Source: Paramuribaculum sp. (lineage in GTDB: Bacteria; Bacteroidota; Bacteroidia; Bacteroidales; Muribaculaceae). Taken from it: a DNA stretch of 22,823 nt. A program made the position numbers and the translations under genes. A model generated the notes under the pieces. The model made no database searches and was not told the origin of the DNA. It was given only the letters and a program-made list of their open reading frames with translations. Shown in pieces: positions 7,114 through 15,346 of the stretch (positions are counted from its first letter, which is position 1; each line of letters starts with the position of its first letter). Where the stretch lies: positions 1 through 22,823 of the forward strand of contig JAIDJZ010000116.1 of assembly GCA_029051965.1 (NCBI GenBank), given 5' to 3'.

Positions 7114-8223
7114 TCAAATTCTTTTTCTTTCGAGAAAAATATCCACAAGGCGTTTGCTTACCCCTCGGTTGGTGAAATTATCGCGATATTTGAGGCAGTT
7201 CGTGTGGAATTCTTCATAGGATTCAACGATTTTCTTGAGATCTGACGCATCCCAGTCGGCTTTTGCAATCCCTACCTTATATTTTCTAATTAGTGACGCG
7301 TTGTATGGTACAGTATTCATGAGCACCGGCGTGCCGTTTGCTATTGATTCCGAAACAGAGACCATATTAAGGTCTGAGGCTGTATTTATGAGGAAACCTA
7401 TTGCTCTGCGACTGATGCCAGACATAGTTTTGTGATCCATGAATCCCTCAAAGTCGATAAGCTCTTCGACTCCACGCTTGCGGGCAACGGAACGTAGATT
7501 ATCTGCCTCCGGCCCTTCTCCGATGATTTTCAGGCGAATCGGCGTTCCTTCATTTTTCGTTGCGAAATCAGCAAACTTTTCGATTATTGAATCGATACGT
7601 TTGCGTTTTATTAGCATTGCAACGACAACGAAGTAATCGCCACGTTTATCTTCCGGAAAGAATACTGTTTCGTCTGCTCCGTGTGGAATTATCTGTTCTG
7701 TTAAATTGGAAATAAAGCCACTGGTAAAAGTGCGGGCTCGTTCAGACATTGCTACAGTCAGAATATGCCCCATTGTGAGTCGTGCGATCACATTACACCA
7801 TATCTTTGCGGGTATTTTAAAGCCGAGGCGTTGATATTGACCGACTTCCTGCCAGATTAGGAGTTTCTCGGGACAGATATTGGATGCTATCAATGTGGGG
7901 ATAGAGAAGGTTTCCACAGACAGAACCATGTCTGCGTCACGACTTCTTGACTTCAGGTAGTTTCCCAGACCGATCGGCCATGGAAGAAGCGAAGGCTTAC
8001 ACAGCTTTTTGAGTCGTGAACGGAAATAAATGACGTCAAAACTGTTCGATTCTTCTTCAAGAGGTCTGTATTCGTCAGAGGCAAGAAGGGTTACCTTATG
8101 GCCATTTGCGACGAACCCGCGAGCAATGTTGTATATCATTGTGTCGCGGTTCGACGGACGGCGAATGATTTTTCCGTCGACAGCTGTTGAGAGAATGAAA
8201 TTCAGAATAATGATATTCATCAT
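7114..8223 (-). CDS. Glycosyltransferase family 4, variant donor motif
   Basis: A 369-residue GT-B enzyme. The N-terminal half shows an acceptor domain (residues 1-185; DTMIYNIARGFVANGHKVTLLAS). The donor half contains VVAMLIKRKRIDSIIEKF (200-217), LKIIGEGPEADNLR (231-244) and a variant EX7E region in which the first glutamate is replaced: D284-x7-E292 in SDLNMVSVSESIANGTPVLM. It would add a sugar to the repeat unit. Two start codons lie side by side (8223 and 8220) and cannot be separated. It begins 31 bp after the Wzz-like gene. The 96-bp gap to the radical SAM gene is AT-rich, with no recognisable promoter. Confidence 0.85.
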   Translation of the reverse strand: MMNIIILNFILSTAVDGKIIRRPSNRDTMIYNIARGFVANGHKVTLLASDEYRPLEEESNSFDVIYFRSRLKKLCKPSLLPWPIGLGNYLKSRSRDADMVLSVETFSIPTLIASNICPEKLLIWQEVGQYQRLGFKIPAKIWCNVIARLTMGHILTVAMSERARTFTSGFISNLTEQIIPHGADETVFFPEDKRGDYFVVVAMLIKRKRIDSIIEKFADFATKNEGTPIRLKIIGEGPEADNLRSVARKRGVEELIDFEGFMDHKTMSGISRRAIGFLINTASDLNMVSVSESIANGTPVLMNTVPYNASLIRKYKVGIAKADWDASDLKKIVESYEEFHTNCLKYRDNFTNRGVSKRLVDIFLERKRI

Positions 8224-8254
8224 AATAGCGATTAGAGATCTCAGATTCTCTCCG

Positions 8255-10312
8255 TCAGGAGACGATGAAGGTGTATACCTTTGCCGAAGTCTGACCTTTG
8301 AGGAGTTTTTTCAATTCGAAGCGCTTCATCGTTGTCGGAATGGAGATCAGAAGCACAGCCTGCTCTTGATCTATTTCATTTTCGACCATGAAAACGTCGG
8401 TAGGCTGAGGCAGCCGGACAAGTGTGAATCGGTTTGATTCACTTGATTCTCGGATTATTTCGGTCGTCTCTGGTGAAAGTATGATGCTGTTGGACGCAGG
8501 TTCTATTTCCGCAACAGGTAGATTGGCTGCCTCAAACGAACTGACAAGAGATGCTACCGCAACATTCGTTTCACAGAAATTTGCCGTAAAGATAATCCGT
8601 GTTTTCGGATTTGCCATCAGAAGCGTGCGCATTCTTGCGGCCTGTTCGGGGGAACCGTCTGTGATAATTGCCCGCCGGTCAGTTCCGATAAATGCAACAT
8701 CCATTGGACTCTTGATCCTTTGGGAAAAACGCATATGAATCAATGCTGCTATTGTAGCAATGCCTATAGCAAAAAAGAGGGCAATTACAATCAGAAGTAT
8801 TTGCTTGACAGGCAGTCCCGGTTTCGTTGTGTATGCATGCTGGAAGACGTATCCGAGATCTGTGTCGGTGTAAAGTTTGAGGACTGCATTCTCTCGAGCC
8901 TGGACAAGAAAGACGTAGAGGCTGTTTTGAAATACCTGATTGCGTTCAAGGCCTGCGAAGACTCGATAGGATTCTGGATAATTATCAAGTCGGCCATGGG
9001 CCATTCCGGCTATAGTGGCCTCCGCCTCTAATTCGGATTTAGCCTTTCTGATCATCAAAGATGCATTAGTCTTTATCAGATCAGCGATATTTGTGATCTG
9101 TTCGTTCAGCTGGATTAGCGATGAATTGTCTTCTGTTGCTGACTGTCGGAGTTGACGTCGCTCCATGATCAGACGGTTGTATTGGTTGACAGTCGAATCG
9201 CCTGCTATTTTAAGTTGCGGAATCAGATCGTCGGAATCAAGAGAGTTCTTTATAGAGCCAAGTACTGTTGTGTAATAGTCGATTGTATGTTGTGCTGCTA
9301 TGACTTTTGCTTGGCCTTCAGTCTTCAGGCTGGCAAGCAATTTAGCCTCCGCTTCACTGGCTGTTAGCGACGTGGAACGTTGGTAGTCAGATGCCTTCTT
9401 TTCTGCATCTTCAAGCGTTTTAAGCGTTTCGGCTATTCTGTCATCATAATACTTTATGGAATTGACGGCATTCTCATGAATTCGGTCAAGGCGTTTTGCG
9501 TTGTATTCAGCCATTAGGCCGTCGACTATAGCCTTGCCCAGTTCCGCATTCGGGTAGTTGAGGTCAATCTTGATGACATCGCTCAGCTTTGTCTCGACAT
9601 CGATGTCAAGCATCTTGTCAAGAGCTTCGGCTGCTGTGTTGTTGCCCGAAATCGAAACATACAGCTTTCGATATGGGCTTGAGTCAAATGTCTGGCCTCG
9701 CAGAATCTGTAAACTGCCGTATGGCGTATTGAATACTGTTGGAAGTGAGACGTCATTGGCTTCGGCTAAAGTGCGTTTGAGTAGTCCTTTGACAGCCTTT
9801 ATATTTGCCTTTCCGCCCGGAAGCAATTCGATTTTCAGCGCAAACGGAGTCGAAAGCGTGTCGAAATACTCTTTGGGAGCTTCAACGTAGATCGGAGTTT
9901 CTTTCCAAAGTTGGGCTTTCTTTCCCGACGCAGACTCCCCGATATAGACACGGTTGAGATTTAAGGCTTTTATCGTCCTTATCTTCACGTCCTGACTCGT
10001 CAGGACGATCAGTTCATTGTCGACAGCGGCTCCGCCGAATCCTCCGACCGAAAATGTTTTCATTATTTGGCCCATGCCACCGGCACTCATGCCTGCGCCT
10101 TTGCCGGAGGATAGGATTCCGGCTCCGCCATCGGTCATTGATTCCTCGCCGATCAGCATTTCGCCTGTAATTTGCACTTTCGGTAAACTACGGTAGATAT
10201 AGTAGATTGCAGCACCGCAAAAAAATAGGATCAAAGCCACATATACCCATCTGAGTTGTCTGACAGACCGTATAAATCGGCGTAAATCAAGAGTGTTGGT
10301 CGTATTATTCAT
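8255..10312 (-). CDS. Wzz/GumC-type polysaccharide co-polymerase with degenerate BY-kinase-like tail
   Basis: A 685-residue inner-membrane protein that would set chain length and couple polymerisation to export. TM1 is at about 22-41 and TM2 at about 502-527, preceded by KPGLP, the proline-rich motif typical of these proteins. A glycine-rich stretch lies at 61-95 and a long coiled coil at about 285-440. After TM2, residues 538-685 follow the order of a bacterial tyrosine kinase (CpsD/Wzc) domain: SPEQAARMRTLLMANPKTR, then RIIFTANFCETNVAVASLV where the Walker A P-loop should be, AEIEPAS in place of Walker A' (LIDAD), and AVLLISIPTT in place of Walker B (LIDTPP). No GxxxxGK[ST] and no C-terminal tyrosine cluster are present, so it is probably catalytically dead. 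It lies 9 bp after wzy. Confidence 0.88.
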   Translation of the reverse strand: MNNTTNTLDLRRFIRSVRQLRWVYVALILFFCGAAIYYIYRSLPKVQITGEMLIGEESMTDGGAGILSSGKGAGMSAGGMGQIMKTFSVGGFGGAAVDNELIVLTSQDVKIRTIKALNLNRVYIGESASGKKAQLWKETPIYVEAPKEYFDTLSTPFALKIELLPGGKANIKAVKGLLKRTLAEANDVSLPTVFNTPYGSLQILRGQTFDSSPYRKLYVSISGNNTAAEALDKMLDIDVETKLSDVIKIDLNYPNAELGKAIVDGLMAEYNAKRLDRIHENAVNSIKYYDDRIAETLKTLEDAEKKASDYQRSTSLTASEAEAKLLASLKTEGQAKVIAAQHTIDYYTTVLGSIKNSLDSDDLIPQLKIAGDSTVNQYNRLIMERRQLRQSATEDNSSLIQLNEQITNIADLIKTNASLMIRKAKSELEAEATIAGMAHGRLDNYPESYRVFAGLERNQVFQNSLYVFLVQARENAVLKLYTDTDLGYVFQHAYTTKPGLPVKQILLIVIALFFAIGIATIAALIHMRFSQRIKSPMDVAFIGTDRRAIITDGSPEQAARMRTLLMANPKTRIIFTANFCETNVAVASLVSSFEAANLPVAEIEPASNSIILSPETTEIIRESSESNRFTLVRLPQPTDVFMVENEIDQEQAVLLISIPTTMKRFELKKLLKGQTSAKVYTFIVS

Positions 10313-10321
10313 ATAGTTGGT

Positions 10322-11590
10322 CTAAATTTTTTTTTGAGAACTTGGAGAGGAAGATGTCGGCTGCAGCAATACCATAGAAGACTCCTTAAGAGATTTTGCT
10401 TGTCCGGCAATAACCCCAAGCAGACAAAGTCCGGCAAATCCGACGCTTTGGGTGAAAAGCGTGCTGCCGAGATTTTCTATAAGAATGAAGCTGATAAGCA
10501 GACTTCCGGTGATAAATTCATATTTGTATTTCGTCAGGCTTATCCTTACATATAGTTTGAGAAAACCATATAAATAAACCCATAACATAATGAATAGGAA
10601 GACTCCGAAAACGCCGAATTGAGCCAGAGAGGGATAGTAGGCATCGCAGATAAAATCAGGCATGTTGGGCGATAGCCCGTGGATGCGGTTGATGCCATAC
10701 TCGTAGTAAAGGTTCGAATAATTGGCCTGAGAGGCGTATGTGGCAAAGGAGCCCAGTCCACTGCCGAATGGGAAATGGTCGATAAGAATCAGTCCTGAGG
10801 TTGCATATAGTACCGGACGGGCAAATGAATGGATAACCTCCGGATCAAATGTCTCGCTGTTTCCGGAAAGGAAATAATAGTCAATCTTTTTCCATGTCGC
10901 TACTAAAATCAAGATCACGGTTGCCACTATTGCAATCCCGTGTTTGAGTTTGAGCTGGCGCATGATTCCCGGTTTATAGATAAACAGAAAATAGATTGTC
11001 AGAATGGCGATTCCGTAATATTTTGCTTTTGCGCATAATGCTCCGATAGCCAGATAGACCATTATAATGAAGATATCTTTTTTCTCTATTCTGCCATTTG
11101 GAGTTATGGAACAGTAGAGATACATCATGCAACTCACAAATATGATAGAGCCGCAGTAGGCCGGATGAAAAACAACAGGAACGATCAAAGGTCGACCGCC
11201 GAATAGGCAGACTGCCATAATGGTAGCGTTGACCAGACTTATATTCTTAAGAATTGTTTTATCTGCAGGAGTGAAAGCCGGTGCGATACCGAGAATTGCC
11301 AGTAGCGGAATAATCGGTTTTAGTTCAAGAATCCAGTCGAGCGCGAAATAAGCAGGCGTGTTATAACCTAATTGAGTCGAATAGAGGGCGTAGAAAGTCA
11401 TAATTGCCATCGCTATCCAAAGGACTTTGTAACGCTTCCAGTTTCCGTTGATAATCGAGTCGGCGAGCGTGAGCATTCCGAACAGAGCCGCACACAATTC
11501 ATCAATGAACATTATATAGCAGACACTCGGAATCAGAAAAATGAATCCTGCAAATATAATGTAAACGCAAATGCGGTCGACTCTTAGCAT
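10322..11590 (-). CDS. wzy: O-antigen/capsule polymerase-like membrane protein (Wzy)
   Basis: A 422-residue protein with about ten to twelve hydrophobic segments and a large periplasmic loop at about 255-330, containing HFPFGSGLGSFATYAS and DAYYPSLAQFGVFG, features of the Wzy/WaaL (O-antigen ligase) superfamily. It would join flipped repeat units into polymer at the periplasmic face. Wzy proteins diverge strongly, so the assignment rests on topology, these loops and its place between wza and the wzz-like gene. The C-terminus is short, Ser/Gln/Lys-rich and encoded by a run of nine A (10327-10335 on the opposite strand). The gene is AT-rich, 20 of 60 GC bases at 10561-10620. It starts 19 bp after wza. 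Confidence 0.82.
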   Translation of the reverse strand: MLRVDRICVYIIFAGFIFLIPSVCYIMFIDELCAALFGMLTLADSIINGNWKRYKVLWIAMAIMTFYALYSTQLGYNTPAYFALDWILELKPIIPLLAILGIAPAFTPADKTILKNISLVNATIMAVCLFGGRPLIVPVVFHPAYCGSIIFVSCMMYLYCSITPNGRIEKKDIFIIMVYLAIGALCAKAKYYGIAILTIYFLFIYKPGIMRQLKLKHGIAIVATVILILVATWKKIDYYFLSGNSETFDPEVIHSFARPVLYATSGLILIDHFPFGSGLGSFATYASQANYSNLYYEYGINRIHGLSPNMPDFICDAYYPSLAQFGVFGVFLFIMLWVYLYGFLKLYVRISLTKYKYEFITGSLLISFILIENLGSTLFTQSVGFAGLCLLGVIAGQAKSLKESSMVLLQPTSSSPSSQKKI

Positions 11591-11609
11591 AGAACAAAAC
11601 TATCGTTTG

Positions 11610-12413
11610 TTACTTGATGGCTAACGCGATAATCAGCGAAATGACAGCAGAACTTGCTCCGACAATCGTACTGATGACCGACAGCTTGTAGGCATTGTTC
11701 TGGTTGTATTTCGAATTGTCCTCTTTTATCTGGTTGGGCGAAACAAGCACAATGTCGTTATTCTGTAGCCAGAAACAGGGCTCCTGTGTGATTTTCGAAT
11801 CGTGGAGATTGATCCGGTGATATTCGATCTGGTTGTCAGCTGTTCTGCGCAGAACCAGAATGTTGTCGCGGAGAGCATAATCCGTAAGGTCGCCTGCTTC
11901 TGCAAGTGCGTCAAGTACGCTGAAACGGTCTGCTGCAGTCGTGATTGTTGTCGGATTCCGGACTTCTCCCATCACAACAATCTTATAGTTGGCAGGAGAC
12001 ACACTGACAATCGGATCTTTGACATATTTCGAAATCTCTTTTTCAAGATAATCCTTCAGTTCATAGGTCGTCATTCCCGCAACATGGATTGTGCCTAATT
12101 TAGGGAAATCAATATTGCCTTTATGGTCAACTATATATGTTTGGGTAAGTGGCTGCGATGATAATGATTTTGTTCCGGGAACAGCTGGATTAACGTAAGG
12201 CAGGTTGAAGTCTTTAGACGCTTCGGGATTGTCAGATATGACGTTAATGATGAGTTCGTTTTCAGGGTCGATTGTATTAATATGTGAATAAGTCGACAAT
12301 AATCCGCTATCACTTCCGGTGAGGTCTTGAAAATAGCTCAGCCTTTGCGTTTTAGAGGAGCATGATGAAAGTAGTACGAGAGCGAATAGATATGATAGAA
12401 TTCGGATTTTCAT
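11610..12413 (-). CDS. wza: Polysaccharide export outer-membrane lipoprotein (Wza family)
   Basis: A 267-residue protein. ATG 12413 is preferred over the in-frame TTG at 12419 because it gives a clean lipoprotein signal, MKIRILSYLFALVLLSSCSS, with lipobox LSSC. The polysaccharide-export domain begins near residue 50 (DPENELIINVISDNPE) and includes YIVDHKGNIDFPKLGTIHVAGM. An SLBB-type beta-grasp domain follows (YKIVVMGEVRNPTTITTAADRFSVLDALAEAGDL). The end is a hydrophobic helix (VISTIVGASSAVISLIIALAIK), expected to take part in the outer-membrane channel. It is shorter than E. coli Wza (379 residues), as is usual in Bacteroidota. Its partner is the Wzz-like protein encoded two genes downstream. 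Confidence 0.93.
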   Translation of the reverse strand: MKIRILSYLFALVLLSSCSSKTQRLSYFQDLTGSDSGLLSTYSHINTIDPENELIINVISDNPEASKDFNLPYVNPAVPGTKSLSSQPLTQTYIVDHKGNIDFPKLGTIHVAGMTTYELKDYLEKEISKYVKDPIVSVSPANYKIVVMGEVRNPTTITTAADRFSVLDALAEAGDLTDYALRDNILVLRRTADNQIEYHRINLHDSKITQEPCFWLQNNDIVLVSPNQIKEDNSKYNQNNAYKLSVISTIVGASSAVISLIIALAIK

Positions 12414-12502
12414 GAGCAATAAGATTGATTTTCATTTCTAACGCATGATTGAGTGCCATTATTGTATCGCATAGGCCCTTTTTTCGCTTGTGCTCAATAG
12501 AG

Positions 12503-13717
12503 TCAATCATTCACGATGTCGTGATAGGTCCGTAGAAATAATTCTCGTCTACGATCCCATGTGTGTTGCTTTGCCCATGCGAGCGCGCCGGATGATAATG
12601 TTCTGATCTTTTGTGGGGATTCAATGATATCATCAATCTCTTTTGCAATGGAGTCGGTCACCGACTTGAAATTGCCAAGTGGAACACGGATGCCGTTATT
12701 GTGAGAGAGAATGGCGCTCATCCCGCAATGATCGAGCGAAAGGACCGGAATACCTTTTGACATGGCCTCGAAAATTACAGTTGTTGATGCTTCTCCAAGT
12801 GATGTGATAAGATGCAGATGTGCATTGAAAAAGAATTCGTGAACCTTCTCGCGGGATACCTTTCCGTGAAAGGTTACGTTGTCGGAAAGCGATCGGAAAC
12901 AACGTTTATTTCTGTCAAGCTCAGGACCGTCGCCAAGAATGTCGAGATGCCAGTTACGGGATTTTACCTTAGACAGAGCGGAAAGCGCGATTTTCAATGC
13001 CTTACGTTCACAGACCGCGCCGACCCAGATGAGTCTTAGGATTTCGCTGTTTTGATAAGTTATCGGTGAATTACGTTCGACTTCCGTAATACTGTGTTCG
13101 GCAAGGTATTCGACATCTCGTTTATGATACTTTCGTATTCCTGCAATAGTGGCAGGTGTTGCGCCGAATATGATGTCGCTGCGTCGGATCGCGCTGCGGA
13201 CATTCGGGAGAAAAATAAACAAAGAGTTGTGTACGACTCGGCGAAGCAATGCCTTTATCCACGTCTTTGCCCCTATGCCATAACATAGGCTGAGAGGAAA
13301 ATTATCCACTCCTTGAATCGGCCCCCACACATATGGAAGTCCCTCGATTTTCCAGCACTCTCCCGGCTCCTTGAACCCGATGGGATTTAAGAAATGACAT
13401 ATGTCTATTTCCTTGTTCTCAAATAGAGTTCGGACTCTGTGGAAAACGTCTTTGTGCCACTTACGGTAGTTCAGGCTGAAGCGGATATTGCCCGAAATAC
13501 CCGAGCAGTCATTTAGGGTCTGGCGTGGAATGTGATGCCACGTGACATTTTTTATGGGGCTGGTCTGTATGAAAGCGCGGATCTCCTCCTCGTAATCGCT
13601 ATAGATTACATGAAGTTCGATTTTTTCCGACATCTGAGTGATGTAATTCCAGCTGACGGCGGCTTCTGATCCTCTGTTGGGTGAGGTCTCATAGGTGACA
13701 AGTGCGACTTTCAACAT
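12503..13717 (-). CDS. Glycosyltransferase family 4
   Basis: A 404-residue GT-B enzyme starting at ATG 13717 (MLKVALVTYETSPNRGSEAAV). The longer frame to 13789 would overlap the flippase gene and adds a non-conserved serine-rich head. GSE in the N-terminal loop and VWGPIQGVDNFP are typical of this GT4 subgroup. The donor domain has IWVGAVCERKALKIALSAL, LDILGDGPELDR and the EX7E pair E309 and E317 in GEASTTVIFEAMSKGIPVL. It would add one sugar of the repeat unit. It follows wzx by 43 bp. The 89-bp gap to wza holds no clear promoter. Composition is AT-rich (23 of 60 GC bases at 12601-12660). Confidence 0.9.
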   Translation of the reverse strand: MLKVALVTYETSPNRGSEAAVSWNYITQMSEKIELHVIYSDYEEEIRAFIQTSPIKNVTWHHIPRQTLNDCSGISGNIRFSLNYRKWHKDVFHRVRTLFENKEIDICHFLNPIGFKEPGECWKIEGLPYVWGPIQGVDNFPLSLCYGIGAKTWIKALLRRVVHNSLFIFLPNVRSAIRRSDIIFGATPATIAGIRKYHKRDVEYLAEHSITEVERNSPITYQNSEILRLIWVGAVCERKALKIALSALSKVKSRNWHLDILGDGPELDRNKRCFRSLSDNVTFHGKVSREKVHEFFFNAHLHLITSLGEASTTVIFEAMSKGIPVLSLDHCGMSAILSHNNGIRVPLGNFKSVTDSIAKEIDDIIESPQKIRTLSSGALAWAKQHTWDRRRELFLRTYHDIVND

Positions 13718-13760
13718 AGATTTAGGATGTGATATATGGTATTGCGAATGCAGAATATGG

Positions 13761-15176
13761 CTACTTGAATTTATTGATAGCGAACTCACGTAGTTGTTTC
13801 GGTAGAAAGAAAATAAACAGACCGATAAGGATCAGTGTAAATAAAATATCTGACCCCGAACTCCATGATGTATGGAATCCTACTCCAGCTCCTGCAACCA
13901 GTACGACTGGAATTAGATTGCGTGCCGCAACGCTTATCGTGGTGTATTTTTTTGTGTCGATAACTCTATATATGATAGCGACTGTGTAAGTCGCTATGCC
14001 GGAAATGATGACTCCGGTTAAACCCATGCTTCTGATAAGGAGGTAATTGAGTGTAATGTTGACCACGACAGCAATGACAATAGATGGGAGAATTCTGGCC
14101 GTTCGTTTCGCACACTGATAGGGCACTTCAAAAAAACTTGCCATAGAGAAACTCATGACGAAAAGCGAATTCAGAAACAGATAATCTGCGCTTGACCGAT
14201 ACTCTTCACTGACAAGCCAGAAATAATTTACACGTAGGGCAAACGGAAAGACCGCGACAAGAAAACATAGGAGATAAAAGTAGTTGTTGAAGATGCTGCT
14301 GAAAAAACTATCGCGCTCCGAACTGTTATACTTTTCTATCGCATTCTGTTGCCAGCTCTGATAGAAGATGTTGGCAAGAATGTAGAGAATTCCTGTGAAT
14401 TTACATAAGACGGCGTAGATCCCGTTCTCATCCAGCCCTAAATAATGTTTAATGAAAAAAAGATTGTTGCTGTTGAGAATCCACCATATAAGAATCATTG
14501 GAAGCAACGGAAGACTATAGCTGAGGAGCTCATGCGAAACTGTTTTCGATATGTAGCGCAAACCGAAATATGTTTTGACAATGTGAAGCCGCAGCTCGAG
14601 AAACAGCAGACTTGTGATTCGCGCTGCGATGTTAGCCAGAAAGATCCCGGGAACACCAAGATCCATTATGACAACTGTCAGCAGACTGTAGCCTGCGATT
14701 GCCGCCGCGTTGAAAATTCCCAAAAACATATAGGTTTTTATCTCGTTGAGACCACGTGTGATCTGTATACAGACATCATACGTGCAAAGAATAATACCGT
14801 ATATGACAATATAGCTTAGATAGCGGATGTCGGTAGCATATCCGATGAAAACTGCAAGCAGACCCAATAGCAGACTGTTTCGAGCAATGGTTATAAAGGT
14901 GAATGTAATGATTGACCTGCGTCGTGACAGCTCTGAAGTCTCGATCAGAAGTCTGAAACTGCCTTCTGTCAGTTGCAGGCAAATGATGGGAGCCATAATG
15001 AACGCGGCAGTAAGGCAGATGTCATAATATCCGAAATCTGCCGGATCAGTTATGAAAAAAGTATAAAGTGGTACCAACAGAAATGTAATGAGCTTCGATC
15101 CTATGTTGCCTATGGCATAGAGTCCGAGATCATTGATGAATTTCTGTCCGCTGGAGATTTGGGGCGTCTTTGACAT
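13761..15176 (-). CDS. wzx: Oligosaccharide flippase (Wzx, MATE/MOP superfamily)
   Basis: A 471-residue membrane protein with about twelve to fourteen hydrophobic segments. The N-terminus (DLGLYAIGNIGSKLITFLLVPLYTFFI, 16-42) is the classic start of polysaccharide-biosynthesis flippases, with later family segments DENGIYAVLCKFTGILYILANIFYQSW and SMGLTGVIISGIATYTVAIIYR. It would move the lipid-linked repeat unit across the inner membrane. It is the first gene of the minus-strand polysaccharide run, with a 170-bp gap to the divergent GT2 gene, so the operon promoter should be there. I could not find a convincing TAnnTTTG box on that strand. It is AT-rich (22 of 60 GC bases at 14401-14460). Confidence 0.92.
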   Translation of the reverse strand: MSKTPQISSGQKFINDLGLYAIGNIGSKLITFLLVPLYTFFITDPADFGYYDICLTAAFIMAPIICLQLTEGSFRLLIETSELSRRRSIITFTFITIARNSLLLGLLAVFIGYATDIRYLSYIVIYGIILCTYDVCIQITRGLNEIKTYMFLGIFNAAAIAGYSLLTVVIMDLGVPGIFLANIAARITSLLFLELRLHIVKTYFGLRYISKTVSHELLSYSLPLLPMILIWWILNSNNLFFIKHYLGLDENGIYAVLCKFTGILYILANIFYQSWQQNAIEKYNSSERDSFFSSIFNNYFYLLCFLVAVFPFALRVNYFWLVSEEYRSSADYLFLNSLFVMSFSMASFFEVPYQCAKRTARILPSIVIAVVVNITLNYLLIRSMGLTGVIISGIATYTVAIIYRVIDTKKYTTISVAARNLIPVVLVAGAGVGFHTSWSSGSDILFTLILIGLFIFFLPKQLREFAINKFK

Positions 15177-15208
15177 CGCTGGATATTTCGTCGGTTAGAT
15201 GAATTTAG

Positions 15209-15236
15209 GGCGTTCGGATTCTATTAAAAAAACGCC
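15209..15236 (-). other. Leader hairpin upstream of wzx
   Basis: GGCGTT (15209-15214) and AACGCC (15231-15236) pair over 6 bp around a 16-nt loop with an A-rich run (T-rich on the minus strand) in the divergent gap. If the polysaccharide transcript starts upstream of 15236, this would lie in its 5' leader. The T run is inside the loop rather than after the stem, so it is not a standard terminator. Confidence 0.25.
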
Positions 15237-15329
15237 TTAATAAAAACTTTATTGTATGTGGCCCTGACCCGCGCCATGCTCTCGGAAAATAATGCGTTGG
15301 GGGGAGCGGGATTTGTCGGCGGAATTTTG

Positions 15330-15337
15330 TAAATTTG
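15330..15337 (+). promoter_or_regulatory. Candidate -7 box of the GT2 gene
   Basis: TAAATTTG matches the Bacteroidota -7 consensus TAnnTTTG exactly and ends 9 bp before the chosen ATG (15347). TTTG at 15312-15315 is only 14 nt upstream, shorter than the usual 19-21, and no box lies at normal spacing. If it is real, the transcript would have almost no leader. Confidence 0.4.
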
Positions 15338-15346
15338 CCGCTGATT

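Noticed and set aside
13718..13789. 24-residue N-terminal extension of the GT4 at 12503
   Set aside because: It would overlap wzx, is not conserved in type, and ATG 13717 begins the first beta strand.
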